Shown: piece by piece, positions 31,327 to 38,149 of the stretch
Layout: the number at the start of each line of letters is the position of its first letter
How positions within the stretch are numbered: the first letter of the stretch is position 1
Origin: Bacillus pseudomycoides
GTDB lineage: Bacteria > Bacillota > Bacilli > Bacillales > Bacillaceae_G
Direction: 5' to 3'
NCBI RefSeq assembly: GCF_002551005.1
Contig: NZ_NVOY01000039.1
Coordinates: 1-38,149 of the forward strand
DNA: 38,149 nt
Notes under the pieces: model-generated
Database searches by the model: none
Told to the model about the DNA's origin: nothing
The model's input: the letters and a program-made list of their open reading frames with translations, nothing else
Program-made: the position numbers and the translations under genes

Positions 31327-32627
31327 AAGAGCGCCTTGTAACAGAACATGAAAAATGGAATGCGTTTATTGAAGCACCGTTCTATATTCAAAAAGGGAAA
31401 ATACATAGTGTACAAGAACAATTTTTTGTTTCAAAAGGACCGAAAGCAAAAATCGGTGATATTTGTCTTGTTGGAGAACATAACGTCTTATGCGAAGTGA
31501 TTGCGATTGAAAAAGAAAACAATATGCTATTGCCATTCGAACAAACAGAAAAAGTGTGTTACGGTGATGCGGTTACGCTCATTAGTGAAGACGTTGTTGT
31601 ACCGCGTGGAAAGCATTTACTTGGAAAAGTGTTAAGTGCAAATGGCGAAATTATAAACGAACGAGAAGTAACTGTGCCTTTACAAAAAATAAAGCTAGAT
31701 GCACCACCAATTCATGCGTTTGAACGTGAAGAAATTACAGAAGTGTTTGAGACAGGAATTAAATCGATTGACGGAATGTTAACGATTGGAATTGGACAAA
31801 AAATTGGTATTTTTGCAGGTTCAGGTGTCGGAAAATCAACACTGCTTGGTATGATTGCGAAAAATGCGAAAGCTGACATTAATGTCATTAGTTTAGTTGG
31901 TGAACGGGGCCGTGAAGTAAAAGACTTTATTCGAAAAGAATTAGGCGAAGAAGGCATGAAAAAAAGCGTTGTTGTTGTGGCGACGTCTGATGAAAGCCAT
32001 CTTATGCAACTTCGTGCTGCAAAGCTAGCAACTTCCATTGCAGAATATTTCCGTGATCAAGGAAATAATGTTCTTTTAATGATGGATTCTGTAACTCGTT
32101 TTGCTGATGCAAGAAGAAGCGTTGATATTGCAGTAAAAGAGCTACCAATTGGCGGAAAAACACTTTTAATGGAAAGTTATATGAAAAAATTGCTAGAACG
32201 CTCTGGGAAAACGAAATTAGGGTCTATTACGGGGATTTATACAGTTCTTGTTGACGGTGACGACTTAAATGGTCCGGTACCAGACTTAGCACGGGGAATT
32301 TTAGATGGCCATATTGTGTTAACTCGTGACTTAGCTACATTAAATCATTATCCAGCGATTTCTGTGTTAGATTCTGTAAGTCGGATTATGGAAGAGATTG
32401 TTACACCAGAACATTGGCAGCTTGCAAATGAATTAAGAAAAACATTATCAATATACAAAGAAAATGAGTTGTATTTTAAACTGGGAACTATTCAAGAAAA
32501 TGAAGAGAATTCCTATATTTTCACATGTAAAGATAAAATAGAAGGCATTAATATGTTTTTAAAACAAGGTCGAACGGAAAGTTATCGTTTTGCCGATACA
32601 ATTCAACACATGTATCGTGTTGAGTAA
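31323..32627 (+). CDS. fliI: Flagellum-specific export ATPase FliI
   Basis: This is a 434-residue F1-beta-like ATPase that energises unfolding and export of flagellar subunits. Walker A is GSGVGKST (residues 166-173). Walker B is VLLMMDSVTRFADA, ending near D255. The family loop LVGERGREVKDFI lies near 194-206 and VDGDDLNGPVPDLARGILDG near 312-331. The ATG overlaps the fliH stop. A terminator directly after the stop ends the flgB-fliI operon. Confidence 0.95.
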   Translation: MKERLVTEHEKWNAFIEAPFYIQKGKIHSVQEQFFVSKGPKAKIGDICLVGEHNVLCEVIAIEKENNMLLPFEQTEKVCYGDAVTLISEDVVVPRGKHLLGKVLSANGEIINEREVTVPLQKIKLDAPPIHAFEREEITEVFETGIKSIDGMLTIGIGQKIGIFAGSGVGKSTLLGMIAKNAKADINVISLVGERGREVKDFIRKELGEEGMKKSVVVVATSDESHLMQLRAAKLATSIAEYFRDQGNNVLLMMDSVTRFADARRSVDIAVKELPIGGKTLLMESYMKKLLERSGKTKLGSITGIYTVLVDGDDLNGPVPDLARGILDGHIVLTRDLATLNHYPAISVLDSVSRIMEEIVTPEHWQLANELRKTLSIYKENELYFKLGTIQENEENSYIFTCKDKIEGINMFLKQGRTESYRFADTIQHMYRVE

Positions 32628-32653
32628 AGACCTCAATATCGAGGTCTTTTTTT
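32626..32653 (+). terminator. Terminator of the flgB-fliI operon
   Basis: A perfect 9-bp stem (AAAGACCTC at 32626-32634 with GAGGTCTTT at 32641-32649) is followed by four more T, giving a run of seven. It starts within the fliI stop region. Confidence 0.85.
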
Positions 32654-32744
32654 CTCGCCATTTTTGGGTGGTAAGATCCTTTTGTTGTTGAAAGCTTAAC
32701 TTTATTCCAAATCATTATTACATTTTTGAATATTTCACAGATTT

Positions 32745-32766
32745 TTTTATGAAAAAACTATATAAT
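32745..32766 (+). promoter_or_regulatory. Promoter region of the fliJ-like - flgE operon
   Basis: A TATAAT at 32761-32766 lies about 42 bases before the next gene. Just upstream, 32745-32757 (TTTTATGAAAAAA) matches the MogR-type site TTTTWWWWWAAAA except for one G. No good -35 box is seen. A fresh promoter is needed here because of the terminator just upstream. Confidence 0.4.
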
Positions 32767-32807
32767 AGGATATAAGGAATGTATAATAGAGGAGGGTAAA
32801 AAAATAG

Positions 32808-33218
32808 GTGAATGAAAAGCAGTATGAAATTATAAAACTACAAATGAATCAAGAGAAAGAACAAGTTTTAAAAGAGGTATACGAATTAACGACACAGAAA
32901 CGAACTTTAGAAGAAAAAAAAGCGTATGATTTGTATGTTTTCAAGTCACGAAGTAAAGTGATGCAAACAAACGAGCGCATTCGTATTGGTATGCTATCTT
33001 CTCATACATTTTCACCTGAAAGAATCGAAGAATGGAATCGAAAAATACAAAAGATAGAAGGGTTTATTCAAAAAAATGAAAGACTTTTGGAGAAAATAAA
33101 AGAAAAAGAGCGTGTAATTAATGAAATGTTTCAAGAAGATTGTAAGAAGCTTCTAAAAAAACATGAGAAACACGAAGAAAAAATGTTACTTGACTTAAGA
33201 ATGTGCATGAATAGATGA
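32808..33218 (+). CDS. FliJ-like coiled-coil protein
   Basis: This is a 136-residue, highly charged, all-helical protein, with coiled coil over most of its length (about 5-60 and 75-130). It sits between fliI and fliK, where FliJ, the export ATPase stalk, is usually encoded, and it has FliJ's size and antiparallel coiled-coil look. Direct sequence similarity is weak, so the call rests on context. The start is a GTG with GGAGGG about 12 bases upstream; an overlapping ATG is out of frame. It is separated from fliI by a terminator, which is unusual for FliJ. Confidence 0.7.
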   Translation: MNEKQYEIIKLQMNQEKEQVLKEVYELTTQKRTLEEKKAYDLYVFKSRSKVMQTNERIRIGMLSSHTFSPERIEEWNRKIQKIEGFIQKNERLLEKIKEKERVINEMFQEDCKKLLKKHEKHEEKMLLDLRMCMNR

Positions 33219-33228
33219 GGTGAAAAAG

Positions 33229-34335
33229 ATGATTGAATCTGTCCTGCCAGTGCAAATCCAGATGACACAACGAAGAGACAGTCAACTTCAGTTGCAATCA
33301 AAAGAAGAGGACAATTCTTTTTCAAACAAAATGAATGAGAAGTTAGTGAAAAAGAACGATTTACAACAAACAGAAAAAAATGAACCGCCGAAAGAAATAA
33401 TACAAAGTGTTCATGAAGGAAGTAAACTTCAGAAAAAAGAGTCGCCTGTCCTAAAAGAAGAGGCGGAAGAGAAAAAATCGGCCGAAGAATTATTAGTAGC
33501 CGTTTCAGAGCAAATACTGGCAATTCAGCAATTACATGCGCAACCGGAATTGTTATATCAATACATACAGAAATTACAAGAGTTGTGTAAAACATATGGG
33601 AATATAAAACTAAACGAACTACCACCAAATGAATTGCAGAAGCTCGTTTCGTTTGTGAAAGATTTAAATATCCAAAATATCATATGTTTGGAAGATACAA
33701 TTCAAATGGCGTTAGATAAATTAGCAACTCCTGAAAAAATGATGGAATTTGCAAAAAGTGTTCAAAGTGAAACTTGTGATTTAATGAAGAAGGATATATC
33801 GCAAGAAGTAACAACGGTACTAAAGAAAGAGGCAAAAGACAAGCCGATTGAATTAGGTGATACAGATGTTCAGCTTATAACAGGGGAGCATGAAGTAAAA
33901 CCAATTTTTTCAGGAAATGATCAAGTTGTGAAGGAGAATATCCAAACACAAAAAGTATCTCTTCCTGACCTTGGAAAGAAAATGGAAGCGCAAGTTGAAG
34001 AGTTGCAAAAATTTGTTGTGAAGCAAGAACGTGTTCTCTTTCAGTTAAATCCAGAAAAACTAGGTACATTAACAGTTTATATGAAGAAACAAGGCGATCA
34101 AATTGAAGTTCATGTTGAAATGGATAAACATGATGTGAAGAAACGCGTAGAAATTATCTTTGATGAATTAAAAACGAAATTAAAAGAAAAAGAGATTCAT
34201 ATTGAACTATCTTATACAGATAAAGATCAAAAGCGAGAGAGACACGAAAGAGAGCAGCCACATAAGCCGAAACAAGTGGTTGTAAAGGAAGAACAGAAAG
34301 CAGAGCAAGACTTTGCTGGATTATTGGAGGAATAG
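33229..34335 (+). CDS. fliK: Flagellar hook-length control protein FliK
   Basis: This is a 368-residue secreted ruler and specificity switch. The N-terminal two thirds are low-complexity, Lys/Glu/Gln-rich and poorly conserved. The C-terminal domain (about 255-335) has the FliK signature FQLNPEKLGTLTVYMKKQGD followed by IEVHVEMDKHDVK. The C-terminal tail is basic. ATG 33229 was chosen with GAGG eight bases upstream; a GTG at 33220 overlaps that site. It is three bases before the flgD start, so translation is probably coupled. Confidence 0.88.
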   Translation: MIESVLPVQIQMTQRRDSQLQLQSKEEDNSFSNKMNEKLVKKNDLQQTEKNEPPKEIIQSVHEGSKLQKKESPVLKEEAEEKKSAEELLVAVSEQILAIQQLHAQPELLYQYIQKLQELCKTYGNIKLNELPPNELQKLVSFVKDLNIQNIICLEDTIQMALDKLATPEKMMEFAKSVQSETCDLMKKDISQEVTTVLKKEAKDKPIELGDTDVQLITGEHEVKPIFSGNDQVVKENIQTQKVSLPDLGKKMEAQVEELQKFVVKQERVLFQLNPEKLGTLTVYMKKQGDQIEVHVEMDKHDVKKRVEIIFDELKTKLKEKEIHIELSYTDKDQKRERHEREQPHKPKQVVVKEEQKAEQDFAGLLEE

Positions 34336-34338
34336 AGA

Positions 34339-34854
34339 GTGCCAAACATTGGATTAAATACAACAAGTCCCAATCAAATCTCAGCGCAGCAAACGCAACA
34401 AATGCAGAATAATGGGATTGCAGGTGCGAACCAGCAAAAAACGAATGGAGTTATGGGAAAAGATGATTTTTTAAAACTCTTTTTAACAAGCTTACAATAT
34501 CAAGATCCATCTAATGCGATGGATATGAATCAAATGATGAATCAAATGTCGCAAATGTCACTTATGGAGCAAGTGCAAAATATGACAAAGGCCGTAGATT
34601 CTTTGCGAAACACACTGTATACAACACCATTAGATGGTGGTATGAAATTTTTAGGTAAAAATGTACGAGGCGTAGATGGTAATGGGAAGACAGTAATGGG
34701 TAAGGTCGATACAGTTCGCCTTGGAGCAAATAATGATGTACAACTTGTAATTGGCTCGGAAGTAGTGTCACTTCGTTTCGTTGAAAGAGTGTCTGATAAA
34801 GAGATTGATGTATCTGATGACACGAAGCCAACTACTGAAGCAACAAACAAGTAA
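34339..34854 (+). CDS. flgD: Flagellar hook cap/scaffold protein FlgD
   Basis: This is a 171-residue hook-assembly scaffold. The conserved region is GKDDFLKLFLTSLQYQDPSN (about residues 36-55), followed by a Met-rich helix with MDMNQMMNQMSQMSLMEQVQ. The C-terminal half has short beta-strands (GMKFLGKNVRGVDGNGK). This is shorter than enteric FlgD, as usual in Bacillus. The start is a GTG with GGAGG upstream inside the end of fliK. flgE follows after 35 bases. Confidence 0.92.
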   Translation: MPNIGLNTTSPNQISAQQTQQMQNNGIAGANQQKTNGVMGKDDFLKLFLTSLQYQDPSNAMDMNQMMNQMSQMSLMEQVQNMTKAVDSLRNTLYTTPLDGGMKFLGKNVRGVDGNGKTVMGKVDTVRLGANNDVQLVIGSEVVSLRFVERVSDKEIDVSDDTKPTTEATNK

Positions 34855-34889
34855 AATAAAAAACAACCATTAAGGAGTGTATAAAGAAT

Positions 34890-36170
34890 ATGATTAAAGC
34901 ATTATATACAAGTATTACAGGGATGAACGCAACACAAAATGCACTAAGCGTTACATCAAATAACATTGCTAATGCGCAAACAGTTGGTTATAAAAAACAA
35001 AAAGCAATTTTTGATGATTTATTATATAACAATACAATTGGTTCAAGAGGCAGTGACAGTTATGCTGGTACGAATCCGAAAAGTATTGGTAACGGTGTAA
35101 AATTAAGCGGAACAACAACAGATTATACAACTGGTTCTATTACAATGACAGGTGTAAAAACGCAAGCAGCAATAGACGGTAATGGATTTTTCATGGCAGG
35201 CGATATAAATGGTGGGAATGTACAATATACACGTAAAGGTACATTTGATGTATCAAGAGATTATAAAGTAATTACTGGTGATGGCCAATATGTTTTAGGA
35301 TATGGCGTAAAACCTGGAACAGAACAAATTGATACTTCAGGCTCACCACAACCAATCTCTATTCCACTAGGAGCGGCAATTGCAGGGGTGCGTACTGATA
35401 AAGCTTCCGTACTTGGAAATATTGACAGAAATCTAAAAGATATGGTGCAAGATTTTAACGTTTATGATGATGCTGGAAATAAAATTATTATGCGTGTTCA
35501 GTTTAACAAATCAGCAAATCCTGGTGAATACGAGTATTCAGTATTAACAAAAAACGTTTCTAAAAATGAAAAAGAATTTACTCCAGTAATGGATAACGGA
35601 GCACCGTTCAAAAAGTCTCTTACTTTTGATAATAAAGGAAATCTGACTAAAACAGATGTTCCAGTGGTACGTGATAATGTTACTGGTGAAATTACACAAG
35701 GTGGAACGGTAGCTGTTCCGTTTGACGGTACGTCAATCACATTAAATATTGGCGGTTTAACAAATTACCCTACTGAAAAAACTTTAACGGCAAAAGACAT
35801 AACAGGAAATGCAGCAGCAGTAGCAAATGATTATTTCATTGCTGATGGAGGTTATGTGATGCTGAAATATTCTGATGGTGGTATGAAAGTAGCTGGACAA
35901 TTGGCAGTAGCAACATTCCCAAATGCAAATGGATTAATGAAAACAGGTAATGGTAACTACATTGCAACATCTTCAGCTGGAGAGCCTTCTGTTGGAGGAG
36001 CTAATGGTTCATCTACAAAAGTAATGGGAAGCTCACAAGAAGGATCTAACGTTGATTTAGCGGTAGAGTTTGTTGACTTAATGCTTTATCAAAAAGGCTT
36101 CACAGGTAACGCAAAAGTAATTAAAGTAGCAGATGATGTGTTAAATGAAGTTGTAAATTTAATTCGCTAA
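34890..36170 (+). CDS. flgE: Flagellar hook protein FlgE
   Basis: This is a 426-residue hook subunit. The N-terminus, YTSITGMNATQNALSVTSNN then IANAQTVGYKKQ, is the rod/hook signature. The C-terminus, SNVDLAVEFVDLMLYQKGFT then NAKVIKVADDVLNEVVNLIR, forms the D0 helix. Central domains are Gly/Thr-rich beta structures with GFFMAGDINGGNVQYTRKGT. AAGGAG precedes the ATG. It closes the fliJ-like - fliK - flgD - flgE operon. Confidence 0.95.
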   Translation: MIKALYTSITGMNATQNALSVTSNNIANAQTVGYKKQKAIFDDLLYNNTIGSRGSDSYAGTNPKSIGNGVKLSGTTTDYTTGSITMTGVKTQAAIDGNGFFMAGDINGGNVQYTRKGTFDVSRDYKVITGDGQYVLGYGVKPGTEQIDTSGSPQPISIPLGAAIAGVRTDKASVLGNIDRNLKDMVQDFNVYDDAGNKIIMRVQFNKSANPGEYEYSVLTKNVSKNEKEFTPVMDNGAPFKKSLTFDNKGNLTKTDVPVVRDNVTGEITQGGTVAVPFDGTSITLNIGGLTNYPTEKTLTAKDITGNAAAVANDYFIADGGYVMLKYSDGGMKVAGQLAVATFPNANGLMKTGNGNYIATSSAGEPSVGGANGSSTKVMGSSQEGSNVDLAVEFVDLMLYQKGFTGNAKVIKVADDVLNEVVNLIR

Positions 36171-36175
36171 GCAAA

Positions 36176-36196
36176 AAGATATAGAATCTATATCTT
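36176..36196 (+). terminator. Weak AT-rich hairpin after flgE
   Basis: AAGATATAGA (36176-36185) and TCTATATCTT (36187-36196) form a perfect palindrome around one A. The stem has few GC pairs and no long T run, so termination would be partial at best. Confidence 0.45.
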
Positions 36197-36226
36197 CTCA
36201 TTATGAATAGTGAGGTTTCTATAAGT

Positions 36227-36562
36227 ATGACAAGAGAAGAAAGAATTTTACTGTTGCCATTTTTCAAAGATAAACGAGGACTGGCAGAGCAAATAATGAA
36301 TATAGAACAACAAGAACATCAATATTTACCAAATCAATTTGAAATTAAACAAGTGCCGCCATACATGTTTGGAGATAAACAAGTAGTAATCGGCCGTATT
36401 CATGAGTTTTATTTTATTGGCATTTACAAAGACAACGGCTGGAAGTATCAAGCGTTTGCTGATGTGATTAAGTGTCGTTCATTCTTTATTGGCTTGTCGG
36501 GTATTACGGATCAGCAGTTAGCTTTTTGGTTCAATAATATAGAGTTGTTAGCAGTTTCATAA
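36227..36562 (+). CDS. DUF3964-like small protein
   Basis: This is a 111-residue soluble protein with features of the DUF3964 family known to me from B. cereus-group flagellar loci; the function is unknown. Visible patterns are EERILLLPFFKDKRGLAEQI at the start, VVIGRIHEFYFIGIYKDNGW in a beta-rich middle (about 60-80), and a C-terminal LAFWFNNIELLAVS. There is no signal peptide or membrane helix. ATG 36227 was chosen with GTGAGG upstream; an ATG at 36203 lacks a ribosome site. It lies between flgE and a structured leader. Confidence 0.75.
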   Translation: MTREERILLLPFFKDKRGLAEQIMNIEQQEHQYLPNQFEIKQVPPYMFGDKQVVIGRIHEFYFIGIYKDNGWKYQAFADVIKCRSFFIGLSGITDQQLAFWFNNIELLAVS

Positions 36563-36565
36563 AGT

Positions 36566-36655
36566 ACCCCGCTTTTTTAGTGGGGTTACATCCTTCCTTA
36601 GATAAGAAGCTTTTATCAACCGGGCATTTACGGCTACGAGTTTTCCGTTAAATGC
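36566..36655 (+). promoter_or_regulatory. Structured leader upstream of the 36681 gene
   Basis: Three consecutive hairpins lie in 90 bases. The first is ACCCCGC (36566-36572) with GTGGGGT (36580-36586), which may act as a terminator for the DUF3964-like gene though no T run follows. The second is GATAA/TTATC at 36601-36617. The third is GCATTTACGG (36624-36633) with CCGTTAAATGC (36645-36655), one bulged T. The ribosome site AAGGGGAG follows nine bases later. No known riboswitch consensus was recognised. Confidence 0.45.
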
Positions 36656-36680
36656 GAAATAGTAAGGGGAGAAAACGAAT

Positions 36681-37166
36681 ATGGCACAAAATAAATATCG
36701 CGTAACGTTTATTTCGCCAAGTGAAATTGAGCAGCGGACTATTATGTCAGGGAATAGTTTACCAGATGTAATTCGCAAAGTTGAAAGTGTGATGGAAGAT
36801 CCTAATGGCTATTTCATAAATGACAAAAAAAATAATTGTTATTTCAAAGTTATAAAGCAAAATGTTACGTTTATTCAATATGAGCTTTTATTTTCTGATA
36901 AAGCAATTCATATTGAAAAGATAAAGCACGTTGCACCAGCTGTTGTAAGAAAATTATTTCAAACGATGCGCACTCCCGAAGTATATGCACTTGCATTACT
37001 TGATGTTGATGAAGAAACAAAAGTGTTTCTTTTAGCAGAAATGGATAATCATCTTCGTGAGGAGGTTGAAAAAGAACTTACGCAAAAGTGGGAAGTTACA
37101 CCATCAGAAATATCAGAAGCACAAGAATTATTACTTGATACGCTCGTTTCACTTACAAACGAATAA
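36681..37166 (+). CDS. Small protein with FliG middle-domain-like C-terminus
   Basis: This is a 161-residue cytosolic protein between flgE and cheV. The N-terminal half (about 1-80) is mixed alpha/beta and unrecognised. The C-terminal half (about 85-158) is helical. By eye its pattern RTPEVYALALLDVDEETKVF, then LLAEMDNHLREEVEKEL and EISEAQELLLDTL, lines up without gaps with the FliG middle domain in this window (SPQTIAIIASYIKPQLASRL, IERLPDYKRVETVM, DLIAQIGDLLKSKL). That domain contacts FliM and is reused in MgtE. A role at the rotor or in controlling switching is inference only. AAGGGGAG is nine bases before the ATG, and a structured leader precedes it. Confidence 0.7.
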   Translation: MAQNKYRVTFISPSEIEQRTIMSGNSLPDVIRKVESVMEDPNGYFINDKKNNCYFKVIKQNVTFIQYELLFSDKAIHIEKIKHVAPAVVRKLFQTMRTPEVYALALLDVDEETKVFLLAEMDNHLREEVEKELTQKWEVTPSEISEAQELLLDTLVSLTNE

Positions 37167-37228
37167 GGTAACCTTTATTCAACGAAGGATACAATAATAC
37201 AACCAGTGGAGAGGGGATTAACTCACTT

Positions 37229-38137
37229 ATGTCACAAGCACAGAGTATTTTATTAGAAAGTGGAACAAATGAATTAGAAATCGTTACATATACGATTGGG
37301 GATAACTTATTTAGTATAAATGTTATGAAAGTACGTGAAATCATAAACCCATTTCCTGTTACAACAGTTCCAGAAGCACATCAAGCAGTAGAAGGTGTCG
37401 TACAAGTACGCGGTGAAATTTTACCGGTTATTAACTTAGCGCAAGCATTAAACTTAAAAACAGATAAACCATTAGATCAAACTAAGTTTATTATTGCAGA
37501 ATTAAACCAAATGAAAGTCATTTTCCGTGTTGAGGAAGTGCATCGCATTCAACGTATTTCATGGGAACAAATTGATGAACCTGCTTCTTTATCAATGGGA
37601 TTAGAAGAAACAACATCAGGAATTGTTAAGCTTGACGGTAAAATTATATTATTACTAGACTATGAGAAAATCGTTTGTGAAATTAGTAATACTGGCTATG
37701 ACACACAAAAACTTCCAGCGTTAATAGAGAAAACAGATCGTGCGGAAAAAATTATTTACATTGCTGAAGATTCTGCAATGCTTCGCCAAATATTAGAAGA
37801 AACATTAACAACAGCAGGTTATACGAAAATTAATTTCTTCAGCAATGGTGCGGAAGCATTAGCACAAATTGAAAAATTAGCAGAAGAACAAGAGGAGAAG
37901 ATGTTCCAGCATATTCACTTACTAATTACAGATATTGAAATGCCGAAAATGGATGGACACCATTTAACGAAAGTAATTAAAGAGCATAAAGTAATGAACA
38001 AGTTACCAATTGTTATTTTCTCTTCATTAATTACAAATGAATTGTATCATAAAGGTGAATCTGTTGGTGCAAATGCTCAAGTAAGTAAACCAGATATTCA
38101 AGAGTTAATTGGACTTGTAGATAAGCTTGTATTATAA
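37229..38137 (+). CDS. cheV: Chemotaxis coupling protein CheV
   Basis: This is a 302-residue protein with an N-terminal CheW-like domain (about 12-155; VMKVREIINPFPVTTVPEAH and VEGVVQVRGEILPVINL). A C-terminal receiver domain (about 168-302) has IAEDSAMLRQ as its acidic pocket, D235 in LLITDIEMPKMDG as phospho-site, and a lysine in VSKPD. It couples receptors to CheA and aids adaptation when phosphorylated. No cheW gene occurs in this window, so CheV may be the main coupler. GAGAGGGGA precedes the ATG. The gene ends 12 bases before the window end. Confidence 0.95.
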   Translation: MSQAQSILLESGTNELEIVTYTIGDNLFSINVMKVREIINPFPVTTVPEAHQAVEGVVQVRGEILPVINLAQALNLKTDKPLDQTKFIIAELNQMKVIFRVEEVHRIQRISWEQIDEPASLSMGLEETTSGIVKLDGKIILLLDYEKIVCEISNTGYDTQKLPALIEKTDRAEKIIYIAEDSAMLRQILEETLTTAGYTKINFFSNGAEALAQIEKLAEEQEEKMFQHIHLLITDIEMPKMDGHHLTKVIKEHKVMNKLPIVIFSSLITNELYHKGESVGANAQVSKPDIQELIGLVDKLVL

Positions 38138-38149
38138 AAATGTAAAAAG

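Noticed and set aside
13625-32627. B. anthracis-style disrupted motility genes
   Set aside because: cheA, flgL, fliF and the other flagellar frames read through at full length with normal motifs, so no pseudogene is called.
1-38149. CRISPR arrays, tRNA or rRNA genes, prophage
   Set aside because: No regularly spaced direct repeats, cloverleaf-like sequences, rRNA-like sequence or phage structural genes were seen by eye.

Overview
The window reads as chromosomal DNA of a motile Bacillus of the B. cereus group (inference). The support is low GC, strong AAGGAGG-type ribosome sites, compact rho-independent terminators and Bacillus-type proteins (CspA, a YwcA-like symporter with its DUF485 partner, a YhxA-sized aminotransferase). 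The order cheY-cheA-fliY ... flgK-flgL-fliD-fliS-flgB-flgC-fliE-F-G-H-I ... flgD-flgE ... cheV also fits. Every flagellar and chemotaxis frame here is intact, which argues against a non-motile B. anthracis-like lineage.

Left part (about 1-12.7 kb) is mixed metabolic and stress DNA. On the minus strand are a small DUF2564-like protein and cspA with a long cold-shock-type leader. Then come an unknown 102-residue protein, a fatty-acid-hydroxylase-family membrane enzyme, and a tnpB-only IS605-like element. The element sits between a strong orphan ribosome site and the start of a DUF485 + acetate/cation symporter operon. Next are a class III aminotransferase, a MerR regulator with a textbook 19-bp-spacer operator in front of a MATE exporter, a DUF218 membrane protein, a DUF4870 protein, an NfrA/NfsA-like nitroreductase with an inverted-repeat operator, and a YfbR-like HD phosphohydrolase.

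Right part (about 12.9-38.1 kb) is a motility island. Block 1 is cheY, cheA, an enlarged fliY with two CheC-like domains, and two uncharacterised membrane proteins. Block 2 runs backwards: cheR and a Rossmann-like protein of unknown function. Block 3 starts at a clear promoter near 21.1 kb and carries a YaaR-like gene, a FlgN-like chaperone, flgK, a 238-nt inverted-repeat-bounded non-coding element, flgL, fliD, fliS and a FliT-like gene. Block 4 is flgB-flgC-fliE-fliF-fliG-fliH-fliI, ending at a terminator. Block 5 is a FliJ-like gene, fliK, flgD, flgE. Block 6 is a DUF3964-like gene, a small protein whose C-terminal half resembles the FliG middle domain, and cheV. Flagellins, the export gate, stators, fliM, cheW, cheB and cheD are not in this window.

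The genes build the basal body ring and rotor (FliF, FliG, FliY), proximal rod (FlgB, FlgC, FliE), export ATPase complex (FliH, FliI, FliJ-like), hook (FlgD, FlgE, FliK) and filament junction and cap (FlgK, FlgL, FliD with FlgN-, FliS- and FliT-like chaperones). CheA, CheY, CheR and CheV supply the signalling. The points most worth a second look are the flgK-flgL inter-gene element, the four-site FliY, the FliG-like small protein beside cheV, and the IS insertion that moved a ribosome site away from the symporter operon. No tRNA, rRNA, CRISPR array or prophage was seen.
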